This document shows positions 63,064-64,000 of a stretch of 64,000 bases of DNA, piece by piece. Made by a program: the position numbers and the translations under genes. The notes below the pieces were generated by a model that made no database searches, had not been told where the DNA came from, and saw nothing but the letters and a program-made list of their open reading frames with translations. This stretch comes from Paenibacillus sp. OK003 (GTDB lineage: Bacteria; Bacillota; Bacilli; Paenibacillales; Paenibacillaceae). The stretch covers positions 62,001 to 126,000 of the forward strand of contig NZ_FOBD01000004.1 of NCBI RefSeq assembly GCF_900109515.1, in the 5' to 3' direction. How positions within the stretch are numbered: the stretch's first letter is position 1; every line of letters begins with the position of its first letter.

Positions 63064-64000
63064 ATGAAAAAAGTAATATTAACAGGAGTGGCTGCACTAA
63101 CTCTACTTTCCGCACAAGCATCTATCGGTCCACAACCCGTAAAAGCTGCAATTACCGACGACATCAAGGTTGGACAAAGATTTAAAGACATTACTGGCCA
63201 TTGGGCAGAATCCAGTATCCTTCAGGCTATTCAGCGAGGCTATGTCGATGGTTTCCCAGATGGGAAATTCCTTCCCAACAATATAGTTACCAGAGCAGAA
63301 CTCGTGAAAATGACGGTATCTGCTTTAGATCTGGAGGTCGGATCTACATCCGGGAGTTGGTATACCTCGTACGTCAATGCTGCTCAAACAGCAGGGATCT
63401 ATAAAGCAGGCGACTTTTCAAATTCAGATTGGACAAAGCCGATGTCTCGAGAGGAAATGTCAAAAGTAGCTGTCCGAGCATTTGGGGTTACCGACGTAGA
63501 AGACAAACAATGGATGTACTTGGCCACCAAGAACGGTATTATCACAGGCACGGCACCAGGTGAAATTTCGCCAGAGGGAACTACAACTCGCGCTCAAGCA
63601 ATTGCTGTTATTGAACGGGTTTTGTCAATAAAGGATGGTAAGACTTTGGCATCTGATAAGTATGCTGTCGCGGCTGCGGAACTGTACTGGCACAAGACCA
63701 ATATTTTCACTGTTGCAGAAGAAATCTTTAATGGTCCGAAAAACTCTAATCACAGATTTGGTATTAAATCGTGGAAACAGTCCAACCTTACCGTTTCAGC
63801 CCCTAACGGTTCTGTTCAGGGTCGCGTAAACAGTCTGATTGCAATTGATTGGAATGACCCGAAAGACCCTAATCGAAAACTGCTCCCATCCAAAGATAAG
63901 TTCTTCTGGCTCTACGGGGGACAAGAAAAGAAATTCTCTGACAATGATGAGTGTTATATCTTGTTACTTGACTCCGAACTGACAGTTAATAAGAATCCAC
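63064..64000 (+). CDS. S-layer homology (SLH) domain protein, 5' part
   Basis: The first 312 codons of an exported protein that runs off the window. A signal peptide (M-K-K-V-I-L-T-G-V-A-A-L-T..., likely cut after V-K-A, about residue 28) is followed by three SLH repeats (about 42-195): F-K-D-I-T-G-H-W-A-E-S, then Y-V-N-A-A-Q-T-A-G-I-Y, and T-K-N-G-I-I-T-G-T with T-R-A-Q-A-I. SLH domains anchor proteins to pyruvylated secondary wall polymer. From about residue 200 a unique region begins that I do not recognise. AGGAGG at 63051-63056 fixes the ATG. Confidence 0.88.
   Translation, partial: MKKVILTGVAALTLLSAQASIGPQPVKAAITDDIKVGQRFKDITGHWAESSILQAIQRGYVDGFPDGKFLPNNIVTRAELVKMTVSALDLEVGSTSGSWYTSYVNAAQTAGIYKAGDFSNSDWTKPMSREEMSKVAVRAFGVTDVEDKQWMYLATKNGIITGTAPGEISPEGTTTRAQAIAVIERVLSIKDGKTLASDKYAVAAAELYWHKTNIFTVAEEIFNGPKNSNHRFGIKSWKQSNLTVSAPNGSVQGRVNSLIAIDWNDPKDPNRKLLPSKDKFFWLYGGQEKKFSDNDECYILLLDSELTVNKNP

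Noticed and set aside
1-64000. CRISPR arrays, insertion sequences, prophage or integrative elements
   Set aside because: No direct-repeat array, transposase, integrase or att-like repeat was seen on either strand; gene content is ordinary chromosomal.

Overview
The window looks like chromosomal DNA of a Gram-positive, endospore-type Firmicute of the Paenibacillus group. This is inferred from gene content and style: Bacillus-like operons (mltG/U32 peptidases, gal, pts, split gcvPA/gcvPB, mtl), strong AGGAGG ribosome binding sites, T-tailed terminators, an S-layer-homology protein, and a large membrane AraC regulator beside LplA/LplB/LplC-type sugar ABC genes. No tRNA, rRNA, CRISPR array, insertion sequence or phage gene was recognised.

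Layout. 1-3.8 kb: two DUF1292 genes, mltG and two U32 peptidase-family genes (TrhP1/TrhP2 type, tRNA uridine hydroxylation). 4-11 kb: a chemoreceptor, a class B penicillin-binding protein (PbpI-like), an AI-2E family exporter and a polysaccharide deacetylase with a YkoP-like tail. 11-14.5 kb: ilvD, a KGG-repeat stress protein and a membrane acyltransferase, all on the minus strand. 14.7-20 kb: kdgK-eda (KDG catabolism) followed by hydrolase, HAD phosphatase, sirtuin and aldo-keto reductase genes. 20-25 kb: an AraC regulator divergent from galK-galE-galT. 25-29.5 kb: a PNPOx-like protein, an iron alcohol dehydrogenase, and an NfeD/flotillin pair behind a sigma-W-like promoter. 29.6-35 kb: glcT, then ptsG behind a RAT/terminator antitermination leader, ptsH and ptsI. 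35-40 kb: an iron-uptake cluster with two Fur-like boxes. 40-45.3 kb: gcvT-gcvPA-gcvPB on the minus strand behind a tandem glycine riboswitch, with gcvH divergent. 45.8-51 kb: mtlA-mtlR-mtlF-mtlD. 51-53.8 kb: a CWC protein and a MutS2 paralogue lacking the Smr domain. 53.9-62.7 kb: a rhamnogalacturonan-type oligosaccharide uptake locus (YesS-like regulator, two permeases, two paralogous binding lipoproteins, GH105 hydrolase). 63-64 kb: the start of an SLH-domain protein.

How the genes work together. The PTS core with GlcT, several cre-like sites, the gal and mtl operons, and the GH105/Lpl locus feeding unsaturated uronates towards KDG (KdgK/Eda) form a carbohydrate-utilisation landscape under catabolite control. 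The gcv and iron clusters are autonomous regulons with readable switches.

The most striking unexplained element is the roughly 370-nt leader of the Smr-less MutS2 paralogue (53375-53745, minus strand). It carries a promoter, a ribosome binding site and a 7-codon leader ORF whose last four codons form one arm of a perfect 12-bp helix. Downstream are a possible antiterminator and two intrinsic terminators before the gene. This is the layout of ribosome-stalling attenuation, here placed in front of a relative of the ribosome-collision factor MutS2.
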